From Bacteroidota bacterium (GTDB lineage: Bacteria; Zhuqueibacterota; JdFR-76; DREG01): DNA of 10,336 nt. Within the stretch, counting starts at the first letter, position 1. Every line of letters starts with the position of its first letter. A program made the position numbers and the translations under genes. The notes under the pieces are model-generated. The model searched no databases and was not told where the DNA came from. It saw only the letters and a program-made list of their open reading frames with translations. The stretch lies in assembly GCA_030624545.1 (NCBI GenBank), contig JAUXJX010000028.1:1-10336 (forward strand), given 5' to 3'. Below are positions 1 through 6,983 of the stretch, piece after piece.

Positions 1-52
1 CGTCTGACTACGAATCAGAAGGTCGGCAGTTCGAATCTGTCCGGGCGTACCA
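1..52 (+). tRNA. tRNA-Arg (anticodon ACG), 5' part outside the window
   Basis: This is the 3' two thirds of a tRNA. The anticodon stem is 3-7 paired with 15-19 (TCTGA/TCAGA), and the seven-base loop 8-14 reads CTACGAA with anticodon ACG at 10-12. The T stem GGCAG/CTGTC encloses the loop TTCGAAT. The 3' acceptor strand CGGGCGT is followed by discriminator A and an encoded CCA at 50-52. The 5' acceptor strand and most of the D arm lie left of the window, so integrity of the whole gene cannot be judged. ACG (read as ICG) decodes CGN arginine codons in bacteria. Confidence 0.9.
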
Positions 53-182
53 GACAACTTCCCTTATTTTCAGAAATTTACTCTGTATCGGACTTTCAAT
101 CCTAATACCGTAGTTTCAACGCAATTCAGCAATTTTTGTGTAATATTTGTGATATGGGGAAAAGTCTATTTTTGTTTGAAAA
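53..182. other. AT-rich spacer between the two tRNA sequences
   Basis: No coding sequence is supported here. The only structure seen is a short inverted repeat, AGTCT at 163-167 with AGACT at 182-186, overlapping the start of the tRNA-Leu similarity. No integrase gene or 5' half of a tRNA is present. Confidence 0.5.
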
Positions 183-248
183 GACTCAAGGGACTTAAGA
201 TCCCTCGTGGATTGTACCCACGTGCCGGTTCGAGTCCGGCCCTCGGCA
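183..248 (+). pseudogene. tRNA-Leu(TAA) 3' fragment, likely attachment-site scar
   Basis: The anticodon stem AGGGA/TCCCT (189-193 with 201-205) encloses the loop CTTAAGA with anticodon TAA at 196-198. It is followed by a long class II variable arm (CGTGG/CCACG), a T arm GCCGG-TTCGAGT-CCGGC (224-240), the acceptor 3' strand CCTCGGC (241-247) and discriminator A248. No matching acceptor 5' strand (GCCGAGG) or D-arm start occurs between 53 and 182, and tRNA similarity fades near 183. CCA is not encoded (A248 is followed by CTC), unlike the neighbouring tRNA-Arg. A tRNA lacking its 5' half cannot be functional. The 3' half of a tRNA is the typical duplicated core of tyrosine-recombinase integration, so this is best read as an att scar. 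The bacterial tRNA-Leu group I intron position (inside the anticodon) is excluded because the anticodon arm is continuous. Confidence 0.8.
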
Positions 249-302
249 CTCTTTCCTGTATCTAAAGCCTTTGAATTGAGTTAATTACCACTACCAAACC
301 AA

Positions 303-333
303 ACGAAAACAAACGTAAACAAACAGTTTTCGT
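303..333. repeat. Inverted repeat inside a CAAAC-rich stretch
   Basis: ACGAAAAC (303-310) and GTTTTCGT (326-333) form a perfect 8-bp inverted repeat with a 15-base spacer. The spacer and flank contain several AAAC/CAAAC iterations on the plus strand (about 295-325). It lies just beyond the tRNA-Leu fragment, so it could be a recombinase or excisionase binding region of the former att site. It could equally be a weak hairpin beyond the broken gene on the minus strand. No run of T follows in either direction, so it is not a standard intrinsic terminator. Confidence 0.4.
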
Positions 334-402
334 CTATTTTGGCATGCTTTTGTCCCCAATTTGCCCCACACCTGCTTTGTCAAGTGCCGGCCATTGTCAG
401 AT

Positions 403-1080
403 TTATGCATAATCATACGGCTCACCAGAGAGCTTCCCATCTCTTTCTTCAAACCAGAGCAGCCTTGCCCACTCCTGTAATTTACTTAGATTAGTCGTCT
501 TAGGAAACGGATTGTTCTTCCAAGGTGAATTCTGGAGGGTTGCCATAGCAAATGCTTCACAGCTTCTTCATGGATGTTAAAAAATGTATGAATACCAGAT
601 GGAATCAGAAATACCATAATGATCACGACAGAAGAATTCTTTCCAGGTTTCTTTTAGTCCCTCTCTGGGTTTTATGTCGATAATCTCGATTTGAGCGAGT
701 TCAAAAGTCGGATTTTCTTTCCATGCATTGAGCAGTAGCTCCCTTGCTTCAACATCCGTCTGTGGAGCTGCATAACCGAAAATCGTTAGAAAGTATGTAT
801 GTTTAAGGAAATGCCTCAATTCGTTCCATTCTGCTTCAATAACAGGATGGTCGTTGTAATTTTTCTGTTTGACTGGATAGAGAAGCGGAGTCGATATGAG
901 AGAATTCCCACATTTTTTCCAGACATTGCCTTAGGAAGTCTTGCTGGCGATATCCTGCAAAGATTTGTAAAACTCTCCATAGACTACGGCACGACAATTC
1001 GAATTGAGGGTGATCGCGCCTATTTTGAAATACCTGACTGATTGCTGCTCAGATAAGCTTCTACATCTCACTTCTTCCAC
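403..1080 (-). pseudogene. Conserved hypothetical protein, broken by three in-frame stops
   Basis: One minus-strand frame reads as a single protein from about 1080 to the TAA at 405-403 (roughly 225 residues), interrupted by TAA at 933-931, TAA at 579-577 and TGA at 570-568. Between the stops it reads well as protein: a C-x-x-C-G-like stretch (KKCGN), then LLYPVKQKNY, a Trp-rich helix, TIFGYAAPQTDVEA, IEIIDI, ETWKEFF, and beyond the last stops RSCEAF and a tail ending GEPYDYA. I associate the block LLYPV..KNY / TIFGY.AP..D.EA / IEIIDIK / TW.EF...HHY / RRSCEA with a widespread bacterial family of unknown function. The GY-x-AP-x-x-D element faintly recalls SIR2-like nucleotide-binding folds, but that is only an impression. 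The start is unresolved because the frame is closed upstream by TAA near 1113 and has only a GTG near 1080 without a convincing SD. Three stops in a frame that stays coherent point to decay by substitution. Confidence 0.72.
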
Positions 1081-1140
1081 CCAAATGCCAGGAGTCTTCT
1101 TGTTGTATGCTTAGTTCAACTGGCAATCTTGTGAAAAAGC

Positions 1141-1342
1141 TTGCACTCGAAACAAGATATGTATATCATATACAATAATCAGATACCGTATATCAAAGAC
1201 GGTAGCAGGATAAAATTCGCCAAAGTTAGCGATAAATCGGTGCTTTCATAAAAACAAATTCCTATCATAGCAAATGACAAGAACCGATTTGGTGAGACTA
1301 AGTATATTGACTTTTCTTGCAGGATAGGAGGGGAGAATCAAA
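1141..1342 (+). promoter_or_regulatory. Upstream region of the Asp-box protein gene, with small palindromes
   Basis: There is no gene between about 1081 and 1342. A perfect palindrome GTATAT-C-ATATAC lies at 1161-1173. Beside it TACCG (1184-1188) pairs with CGGTA (1200-1204), and farther on AAATCGGT (1234-1241) pairs with ACCGATTT (1283-1290). A weak sigma70-like pair is TTGCAC (1141-1146), a 17-base spacer, and TATCAT (1164-1169), which overlaps the palindrome. The -10 matches five of six bases but the -35 only three, so promoter placement is uncertain. The palindrome could be an operator. The last 35 bases carry the ribosome binding site. Confidence 0.3.
1327..1332 (+). promoter_or_regulatory. 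Ribosome binding site AGGAGG
   Basis: AGGAGG lies 10 bases before the ATG at 1343 and 13 before the second ATG at 1346. This favours the first ATG over the alternative in-frame ATG at 1388, which has only a poor purine stretch before it. Confidence 0.75.
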
Positions 1343-4300
1343 ATGATGCTATCGAAGATATTTCATCTCCATCGGAATGGTCACATAATGACGAGTTTTT
1401 ATGTTGTATTGCTTTTCGTTGTAGTGGCTGTTTTCGGCCTGTGTTTTGAGGTGCAGGCCACCGAGGTTTCAAATGACTCTGTCTTCCCGGGGCTGAAATG
1501 GCGATTCGTCGGACCGATGCGTGGGGGCCGAGTCAATGCTGTAGTTGGCCATCCGACGAACAAAAACGTCTTCTATGCCGGATATACCGGCGGCGGCGTT
1601 TGGATGACTCCTGATGCGGGCAACAACTGGGTCAACCTTTCCGATGGTTACATTAAGAAAGGATCCATCGGTGCGATTGATATTTCACAAACAAATCCTG
1701 AGATTCTTTATGTCGGTACGGGGGAGCACGCTCTTCGCGGTGACGTCTCCCACGGCGATGGAGTTTATAAATCCATGGACGGCGGTGAGAGCTGGACCAA
1801 TGTCGGATTGAAAGACACCCGCCAGATCTCGCGGGTCATCATCCATCCTACTAATCCGGAGATCGTGTATGTTGGTGCGATCGGTCATTTCACTGGTCCC
1901 AATCAGGAGCGCGGTATCTTCCGCACCAAGGATGGCGGCGCCACCTGGGAGAAAATTTTGTACGAGAGTGAAAATGCCGGAGTGGTTGATCTTGAAATGG
2001 ACAGAAAGCGACCCCATCTTCTCTACGTGGCGACTTGGGAGGTCAGACGTTATCCCTGGGGAATCCGCAGTGGCGGGGAAGGTAGCAAGATTTACCGTTC
2101 GAAGGACAGCGGCGATACATGGGAAGATATTTCCCTAAATCCCGGTCTGCCTCGAGCAAAGGTTCGTGAACGAATTGGCTTGACGTTGACTGAAGCAAAG
2201 CAAGGCCGAGTCTATGCACTGATATCATCGGATGCGGGCAGAGGGCTTTATCGGACGGATGATGGCGGCGATACGTGGAAATTCATGACTGATGACATTC
2301 GTTTGTTCGCCCGAACCTACTACTATATGCACATCACTGCGGATCCCAGTGTTGCGGATCGCGTGTATGTGTCAGCTGAAGAGCTTTTTGTTAGCGAGGA
2401 TGGCGGTGAAAGCTTTAGGGACATCAATTGGGTTTTTAGCGACCACCATGATTTTTGGATCGATCCCAATGACAGCGACCGAATCGTCGATGGCCAGGAC
2501 CATGGTGCATTGATCAGCTTGAATCGAGGAAAGACCTGGAGCGGCAATCACAATCAGCCTACGGCTCAAATCTACACGCTGACCATTGACAATCGATTCC
2601 CCTACTGGCTTTATGGCTCCCAGCAAGATTGGGGATCGATTGCGGTCTCGAGCCTGCCGCTCGGATCCCGTAACCGCCTCGCCTATGAATATGAAACGGC
2701 GCGTTCGGAGGCCGGGTATACCGCGCTCGACCCAGATAATCCGGACGTGCTTTATGTCAGCGATCATCACTGGATGTACAAACATGATCGCCGGACCGGC
2801 TATGATCAGTTCATCTCGCCCAGCGAAGAACTCTATTATGGTTGGGGAACAGCGGATCAGAAATACCGTTTTTTCTGGACCTTCCCGGTGATCTATTCAC
2901 AACACAGCGGAGCGCTTTACACCGGCTCGCAATATGTCCACAAATCGACCGATGAGGGCGACAGCTGGGAAGTCATCAGCCCTGATCTGACGGAGGCCGA
3001 GCCGGAGACGCTGGAAAAAACGCCTCTTTACGGCCGTGATACATCGGACAACGCTCCTTATTGGGGGCCGCTGACCCGCGACAGCAATGGTGACAATTGG
3101 AACGCCACCATTTATACGATCGCCGAGTCTCCGCTGAAGGCAGGTCTCATCTGGACGGGATCCGATGACGGGCTCATCCATATAACAAGGAATGACGGCG
3201 GCTCTTGGGAAAATGTTACGCCCACAGACCTCCCGAAGCGCACGGTCATCTCCCGCATCGACGCATCGCCTTTTGATGAGGGAGGCGCCTATGTTGCAGC
3301 GACGCGCTTCAAGGTCGATGACTTCACACCGCTCATTTATGAGACGAACGACTATGGCAAGACGTGGACCAAAATAACCCATGGTATCGAAGAAGACGAT
3401 TTTGTTCGGGTCGTTCGTGCTGATCCTGAAAAACGCGGCGTGCTGTTTGCCGGAACAGAGACAGGTGTTTATTACTCGATAGATGAAGGGGCAAATTGGA
3501 CACGCCTCCAAAACAACTTGCCGCATGTTCCAGTTTACGACATGCAAATCAAAGGCGGTGACATCGCCATCGCGACGCATGGCCGCGGATTTTGGATCCT
3601 CGACGACATTTCGGTTTTCCAACAGATGGCCGATGCGCCGGAAGGAACGCACCTGTTCAAACCGAGGGACGCTTACCGCTATCGCCCGCTGCGCAACGTC
3701 CCGGCGTTGGCATCTCCGGCGCCCTATGGTGTGTTCGTCAATTACAATCTCGAACTTCCGGCTCAGTATATCGAATTGCGCTTCAAGGAGGCGGATGGCA
3801 AACTCATCCGTACATTCAAAGACGTGCCAAACAAAGCGGGGTTGAATCGCTTTATATGGACCAATCAACGGTATCCAGGTGCAGAGGAGTTGGAAGGCCA
3901 TCCAACCCGCGCAAGCCGCAATATCGGCCCATATGCACTGCCCGGCGATTACCAAGTGGAATTGGTGGCTGACGGCGCAAGCTTCATCCAATCTTTTTCA
4001 TTGGTGAAAGATCCGAACTCATTGGCCTCTAGCCAAGATCTCCAAGAACAATTCGAGTTTGTCTCGTCCGTGCGCGACACGATCACGCATATCAATCGAA
4101 CCGTTCTGGCGATCCGCGATATCCGGGCCGGCATTTTAGATCGAGCGGTAGCGTCTTCGGATCTGGCAAACAGAGTCGAAGACCTGAATGATAAGCTTTA
4201 TCGTTTAGAAGATGTGCTTACGGCCTACACCGCGGTTTATCGGATGGAATACCACGCTAAGGCGACAAAGCTTGACGACAAGCTATACAATTTGGCGGGA

Positions 4301-4507
4301 CACGCGCTGCGCGGCGACGCCCGTCCCACCAAGGCTCAAAAGGAATTGTTCCAGGAACACAAGGCGACCTATAACACCGTTCGCAATGGAGTTCGCCGTT
4401 TCTTGGAAAAAGATTTGGCGGCTTTTAACGCCGCGGCGAAGTCAGCGGGATTAGAGCCGGTGTCGATACCAGCCCATTTTGGCCCAGGCTTCAACGCCCC
4501 TCTGTAG
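1343..4507 (+). CDS. Secreted Asp-box (BNR) beta-propeller protein, sortilin/VPS10-like 'glycosyl hydrolase' family
   Basis: The protein has 1054 residues. A positively charged N-region and hydrophobic core (about 19-35) precede a likely signal peptidase I site after VQA (39/40). Eleven Asp-box motifs (S/T-x-D-x-G-x-x-W) occur near residues 89, 144, 195, 253, 305, 351, 392, 535, 615, 668 and 712, spaced as in multi-bladed beta-propellers. After the propeller come GRGFWILDD (about 748-756), a beta-rich segment and a helical C-terminal part (about 900-1040). This matches the roughly 1000-residue family annotated as WD40/YVTN/BNR-like, VPS10-domain or sialidase-like 'glycosyl hydrolase' proteins of Bacteroidota and related phyla. 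Catalytic activity is unproven for most members, and Asp-boxes are structural. No C-terminal type IX sorting domain or membrane anchor is visible, so a periplasmic or secreted location is inferred. It is alone on its strand and converges with the PLP-enzyme gene. The frame is intact. Confidence 0.9.
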   Translation: MMLSKIFHLHRNGHIMTSFYVVLLFVVVAVFGLCFEVQATEVSNDSVFPGLKWRFVGPMRGGRVNAVVGHPTNKNVFYAGYTGGGVWMTPDAGNNWVNLSDGYIKKGSIGAIDISQTNPEILYVGTGEHALRGDVSHGDGVYKSMDGGESWTNVGLKDTRQISRVIIHPTNPEIVYVGAIGHFTGPNQERGIFRTKDGGATWEKILYESENAGVVDLEMDRKRPHLLYVATWEVRRYPWGIRSGGEGSKIYRSKDSGDTWEDISLNPGLPRAKVRERIGLTLTEAKQGRVYALISSDAGRGLYRTDDGGDTWKFMTDDIRLFARTYYYMHITADPSVADRVYVSAEELFVSEDGGESFRDINWVFSDHHDFWIDPNDSDRIVDGQDHGALISLNRGKTWSGNHNQPTAQIYTLTIDNRFPYWLYGSQQDWGSIAVSSLPLGSRNRLAYEYETARSEAGYTALDPDNPDVLYVSDHHWMYKHDRRTGYDQFISPSEELYYGWGTADQKYRFFWTFPVIYSQHSGALYTGSQYVHKSTDEGDSWEVISPDLTEAEPETLEKTPLYGRDTSDNAPYWGPLTRDSNGDNWNATIYTIAESPLKAGLIWTGSDDGLIHITRNDGGSWENVTPTDLPKRTVISRIDASPFDEGGAYVAATRFKVDDFTPLIYETNDYGKTWTKITHGIEEDDFVRVVRADPEKRGVLFAGTETGVYYSIDEGANWTRLQNNLPHVPVYDMQIKGGDIAIATHGRGFWILDDISVFQQMADAPEGTHLFKPRDAYRYRPLRNVPALASPAPYGVFVNYNLELPAQYIELRFKEADGKLIRTFKDVPNKAGLNRFIWTNQRYPGAEELEGHPTRASRNIGPYALPGDYQVELVADGASFIQSFSLVKDPNSLASSQDLQEQFEFVSSVRDTITHINRTVLAIRDIRAGILDRAVASSDLANRVEDLNDKLYRLEDVLTAYTAVYRMEYHAKATKLDDKLYNLAGHALRGDARPTKAQKELFQEHKATYNTVRNGVRRFLEKDLAAFNAAAKSAGLEPVSIPAHFGPGFNAPL

Positions 4508-4619
4508 AAATTGTGCGTCCTCGTATTTTTATTCTGCGCTTGGAGGGGCGCAATAAACAGCACAGCAATCAAACAAAATCCATTCAAAACGCCTATTACA
4601 AACCGACAAAGATGCTATT
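4508..4619. other. Convergent intergenic gap
   Basis: This gap lies between the stops of two converging genes. The only hairpin seen is TGCGC (4535-4539) with GCGCA (4548-4552), a 5-bp stem with an 8-base loop. No T run follows it in either direction, so it does not meet the criteria for an intrinsic terminator. Confidence 0.4.
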
Positions 4620-5771
4620 TCATGAGATATCCTTTATGAAGAATTTTTTCATTCTTTCTACTATGATTTCTTCTTCCGGTGAGCGGAGGAAAAAGGTGTC
4701 GATCAACCGCCATTCTTTATTTGTATAGTAGTCGTAATAGTGGGTATCCCTAAGAAAGATTGGAGGGTCATCTGCTGCCATAGCATTATCCAGGTCCAAC
4801 GCGGTCAGACCGAGTTCTTTCTGGTCCCATTCGACCAAGACACGGGGCACGTGAGGCATCATCGGGTGTTCATGAAAGGTTTCATCATTTGGAATAATGA
4901 TAACATTTATACCCTGTATGCCACTGAGTTCTTTACGAAAATATTCGGCAGTTTTCATTTGTTTCTCGTAGAGCTGATCCCCTTCATTGACAAATATTTC
5001 TAAAGCAACCACCAGGCCAACGATCTGTTCTTTGCTTATCTTATGCCCCCGTCCCCAACCATGATGCGGAAAGGTGTTGTTGCGGATGGATGCGATAATT
5101 TCCTTTCCTTTTTCTCCTCCCAGCAACATCCCTGTATTATTGGGCGCCCCAATGGCCTTCCCGCCACTGAAACACACAATATCAGCTCCCATATCGGTGA
5201 ACTTGTGAAGATTCGAGACAGGAGGAAGTTCCGAGGCAGCGTCCACGACTACAGGAAGATCATGCTTTCTCCCTGCCTCTACGACTTCTTCGAAAGGTAC
5301 GATTCCCCTGGGGACATTGTTATAAGAGAAAGTATAAGAGAGGCAGCAGGTCCGGTCCGTTATGGCGCTCTCCAGTTCTCTTTTGAAAGACTTAAGCACT
5401 CCAGCCTGCCCGTATTCAACAATTTTGGTGCCGGGAATGATCCACTGGGATGCGTAAGCTGTGTAATGTCCTCGAGGCATCACGACTTCGTTTCGCATGC
5501 CCTCAGTATGGGGAAGTTTCAGCCACTTTCCAAGATCACTGCCTGCGATACATCCTGCTACCGCCAATTCAATGGCTGCGCCCGCACCGCCTGTGAAGTG
5601 AGCATCTTTCACTTTGCACAACCCAGCAATTTTTTCGTCGGCTTTGGCACAAAGCTCATGCATATCAACAAAGGTCTTGGCCACCTCGTTCATTGCGTTC
5701 AGAACGCGTTCATCAATCCAGTTCCCTCCAACAGTGGTGGACCAATTTTTTGCGTTGATCCAAGACCTCAC
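4620..5771 (-). CDS. SelA-like PLP-dependent enzyme (aminotransferase class V fold)
   Basis: The continuous part has 383 residues. It starts inside the usual family N-terminal motif (GVR-x-x-INA), continues with TTVGG and FTGGAGAAIELA (about residues 59-70), then VVVDAAS with the PLP-nitrogen Asp at 177, and FSGGKAIGAP with the probable Schiff-base Lys at 205. This layout fits the L-seryl-tRNA(Sec) selenium transferase-like branch of fold-type I enzymes, which includes ammonia lyases acting on small amino acid or amino sugar substrates. The substrate here cannot be told. It is cytosolic, having no signal peptide. The GTG at 5771 is a forced start: it has no proper SD, and a perfect SD with a GTG at 5814 lies just upstream in another frame, so the true N-terminus appears frameshifted. 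The gene is last in the minus-strand run, 56 bases after the peptidase stop when measured from the GTG at 5814. Confidence 0.85.
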   Translation of the reverse strand: MRSWINAKNWSTTVGGNWIDERVLNAMNEVAKTFVDMHELCAKADEKIAGLCKVKDAHFTGGAGAAIELAVAGCIAGSDLGKWLKLPHTEGMRNEVVMPRGHYTAYASQWIIPGTKIVEYGQAGVLKSFKRELESAITDRTCCLSYTFSYNNVPRGIVPFEEVVEAGRKHDLPVVVDAASELPPVSNLHKFTDMGADIVCFSGGKAIGAPNNTGMLLGGEKGKEIIASIRNNTFPHHGWGRGHKISKEQIVGLVVALEIFVNEGDQLYEKQMKTAEYFRKELSGIQGINVIIIPNDETFHEHPMMPHVPRVLVEWDQKELGLTALDLDNAMAADDPPIFLRDTHYYDYYTNKEWRLIDTFFLRSPEEEIIVERMKKFFIKDIS

Positions 5772-5814
5772 CCCTAAAATCGTCTAATACTTTACTTCTG
5801 TATGAATACTCCAC
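5772..5814 (-). pseudogene. Out-of-frame N-terminal segment of the SelA-like enzyme
   Basis: From GTG at 5814 the minus strand reads VEYSYRSKVLDDF, then departs into an unrelated frame that ends at a TGA about 5713. AGGAGG at 5829-5824 stands 9 bases before this GTG. The enzyme frame resumes with LGVRSWINA right after this segment. Removing one base from the tract TTTTAGGGG (about 5770-5778) would join both parts into the ordinary N-terminus of the family (short helix, then GVR-x-x-INA). So this is either a true one-base insertion or a homopolymer sequencing error. Confidence 0.65.
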
Positions 5815-5823
5815 TTTTATGTA

Positions 5824-5829
5824 CCTCCT
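5824..5829 (-). promoter_or_regulatory. Ribosome binding site of the SelA-like gene
   Basis: AAAGGAGG on the minus strand is an extended SD 9 bases before GTG 5814. It is too far (about 50 bases) from GTG 5771, and this is the main argument for the longer, frameshifted start. Confidence 0.7.
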
Positions 5830-5847
5830 TTCCAGTCAATCTGACTC

Positions 5848-5853
5848 ATTATA
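5848..5853 (-). promoter_or_regulatory. Possible internal -10 box (TATAAT)
   Basis: A perfect TATAAT is read on the minus strand in the 56-base gap after the peptidase gene. No recognisable -35 lies 16-18 bases upstream. Next to it AGTCA-ATC-TGACT (5834-5846) is a short palindrome just before the SD. The last gene could have its own promoter in addition to readthrough, but the evidence is weak. Confidence 0.3.
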
Positions 5854-5870
5854 ATTCTGATATTCGATAC

Positions 5871-6932
5871 CTATTCTTTGTATATCTTTACCACGGCTTT
5901 CCCATCATCAAGAATAAAACCACGATACATCCCTTCGCCAGTAAATGACATGGCAACATCGCCGTTTTTGTTGATGGCAATAGCGCCCCCTGCGCCGCCG
6001 AGCTCTACCAATTCCTTCATGAGCGCATAATCCACAGCTTCTTTCAGGGCCATGCCTTTATAAGCTATAAGCGCTGAAATTTCTTTACTCGTAAGCAGCA
6101 CCATGTGGTACTCACCCAGACCTGTAGTGGAAACAGCGCAGGTCTGATTATTTGCATAGGTGCTGGCGCCAATAATAGGAGAATCACCGACCCGTCCCGG
6201 TCTTTTCTTGACTCTTCCGCCAGTGGATGTGCCTGCTGCCAGGTTTCCATTTTTATCCAACGCAGCGGCACCTACAGTACCAAATTTGTCCTCATTATTT
6301 TCTTTTTGTTTCTCTTTGAGTTTTCCTCCATAGGGCACATCTTCTTTTAACCGGCGCTGAAGAGAGTTCCATTGTCTTTCTGTATAGAAATAATCGGCAG
6401 GTCTTAATTCTACTCCCTGTTCTTTAGCAAATGCCAGTGCTCCTTCTCCAACTACTAAGACATGGGGTGTCTTCTCCAATATCAGTCTGGCAAGGCTAAT
6501 GGGATTCTTCACAAATTTTACCGCCCCAATCGCACCTGCCCGGAGCGTCTTCCCGTTCATGATTGAAGCATCCAGTTCGTTCGTTCCGGCGTTTGTGAAA
6601 CTTGCTCCTTTTCCAGCATTGAACAGAGGTGAATCCTCCATGATACGAATCGCTGCCTCCACTGCATCAATACCGTCTCCACCAGCTTTGAGGATTTCAT
6701 ATCCCTCAGACAACGCTTCTTTAAGCTTGTTCTTGTAAGCCCTTTCGAGCTCAGGATTTTTTTCAAATTCTATTCTGTCTCTGGCGCCACCACCTCCATG
6801 AATTACGATTCCAAATTTGGAATTTTTGTCATTTTTTGAACCATTTGAACAATTAAGCAAAGGAAAAAGTACCAGGAGCATCAGAATTCCTGACAAAATA
6901 AGATTGTTGCTAAACCTTGGTAGATTATTCAT
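5871..6932 (-). CDS. Isoaspartyl peptidase/L-asparaginase, Ntn-hydrolase, lipoprotein-like
   Basis: The protein has 353 residues from the ATG at 6932. That start is preferred because GGAGG (6944-6940) lies 7 bases before it; the ATG at 6938 is only one base from the SD, and a longer reading from 6983 would include the SD itself. It is a plant-type asparaginase/isoaspartyl dipeptidase of the glycosylasparaginase superfamily. Family blocks visible are IHGGGGA, GGDGIDAVEAAI, NAGKGASFT, the autocleavage site FGTVGAAALD with nucleophile Thr219, GTSTGG, GRVGDSPIIGA, and STTGLGEY. Cleavage before Thr219 should give alpha and beta chains. It removes isoaspartyl (beta-aspartyl) residues from peptides or hydrolyses asparagine. 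The N-terminus has a hydrophobic stretch ending LLNC (Cys28), a lipobox with an unusual Asn at -1, so lipoprotein anchoring is likely but not certain. It follows the TPR gene by 51 bases. Confidence 0.92.
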   Translation of the reverse strand: MNNLPRFSNNLILSGILMLLVLFPLLNCSNGSKNDKNSKFGIVIHGGGGARDRIEFEKNPELERAYKNKLKEALSEGYEILKAGGDGIDAVEAAIRIMEDSPLFNAGKGASFTNAGTNELDASIMNGKTLRAGAIGAVKFVKNPISLARLILEKTPHVLVVGEGALAFAKEQGVELRPADYFYTERQWNSLQRRLKEDVPYGGKLKEKQKENNEDKFGTVGAAALDKNGNLAAGTSTGGRVKKRPGRVGDSPIIGASTYANNQTCAVSTTGLGEYHMVLLTSKEISALIAYKGMALKEAVDYALMKELVELGGAGGAIAINKNGDVAMSFTGEGMYRGFILDDGKAVVKIYKE

Positions 6933-6939
6933 ATCCATA

Positions 6940-6944
6940 CCTCC
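6940..6944 (-). promoter_or_regulatory. Ribosome binding site deciding the peptidase start
   Basis: GGAGG is followed by TATGGAT and then ATG at 6932. The ATG at 6938 falls inside the spacer, so the ribosome should select 6932. Confidence 0.65.
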
Positions 6945-6983
6945 GTGTTTTTTTAATTCACAATTGTATTTTGCGAATTGCAT

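Noticed and set aside
183..248. Intact tRNA-Leu interrupted by a group I intron
   Set aside because: Known bacterial tRNA-Leu(UAA) introns interrupt the anticodon, but here the anticodon arm is continuous. No acceptor 5' strand was found upstream in the window.
290..402. Minus-strand reading with VWGKLGTK, resembling the variable tails of some phage integrases
   Set aside because: No catalytic R-H-R-Y motifs are present, the frame is short and runs into the C-terminal end of the broken gene in a different frame, and integrase tails are too variable to identify alone.
403..933. Stop-codon recoding (alternative code or selenocysteine) as an explanation for the internal stops
   Set aside because: Both TAA and TGA occur, no SECIS-like hairpin was evident, and the other genes in the window use ordinary stops, including TGA ends for the CapA-like and SelA-like genes.
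799..1041. Plus-strand open frame of 80 residues ending RAYFEIPD
   Set aside because: It is antisense to the broken minus-strand gene, whose reading (LLYPVKQKNY, TIFGYAAP, IEIIDI) is far more protein-like. No SD precedes the plus-strand ATG.
2897..3991. Minus-strand open frame of 364 residues inside the Asp-box gene
   Set aside because: It is rich in Arg, Cys and Ile without recognisable motifs, and lies fully antisense to a gene with clear Asp-boxes. It is a by-product of codon bias.
4535..4552. Hairpin TGCGC/GCGCA in the convergent gap as a bidirectional terminator
   Set aside because: The stem is only 5 bp and no T run follows in either direction.
5043..5777. Plus-strand open frame of 244 residues opposite the SelA-like gene
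   Set aside because: The minus strand encodes the PLP enzyme with identifiable Asp and Lys active-site motifs. The plus frame shows no domain.
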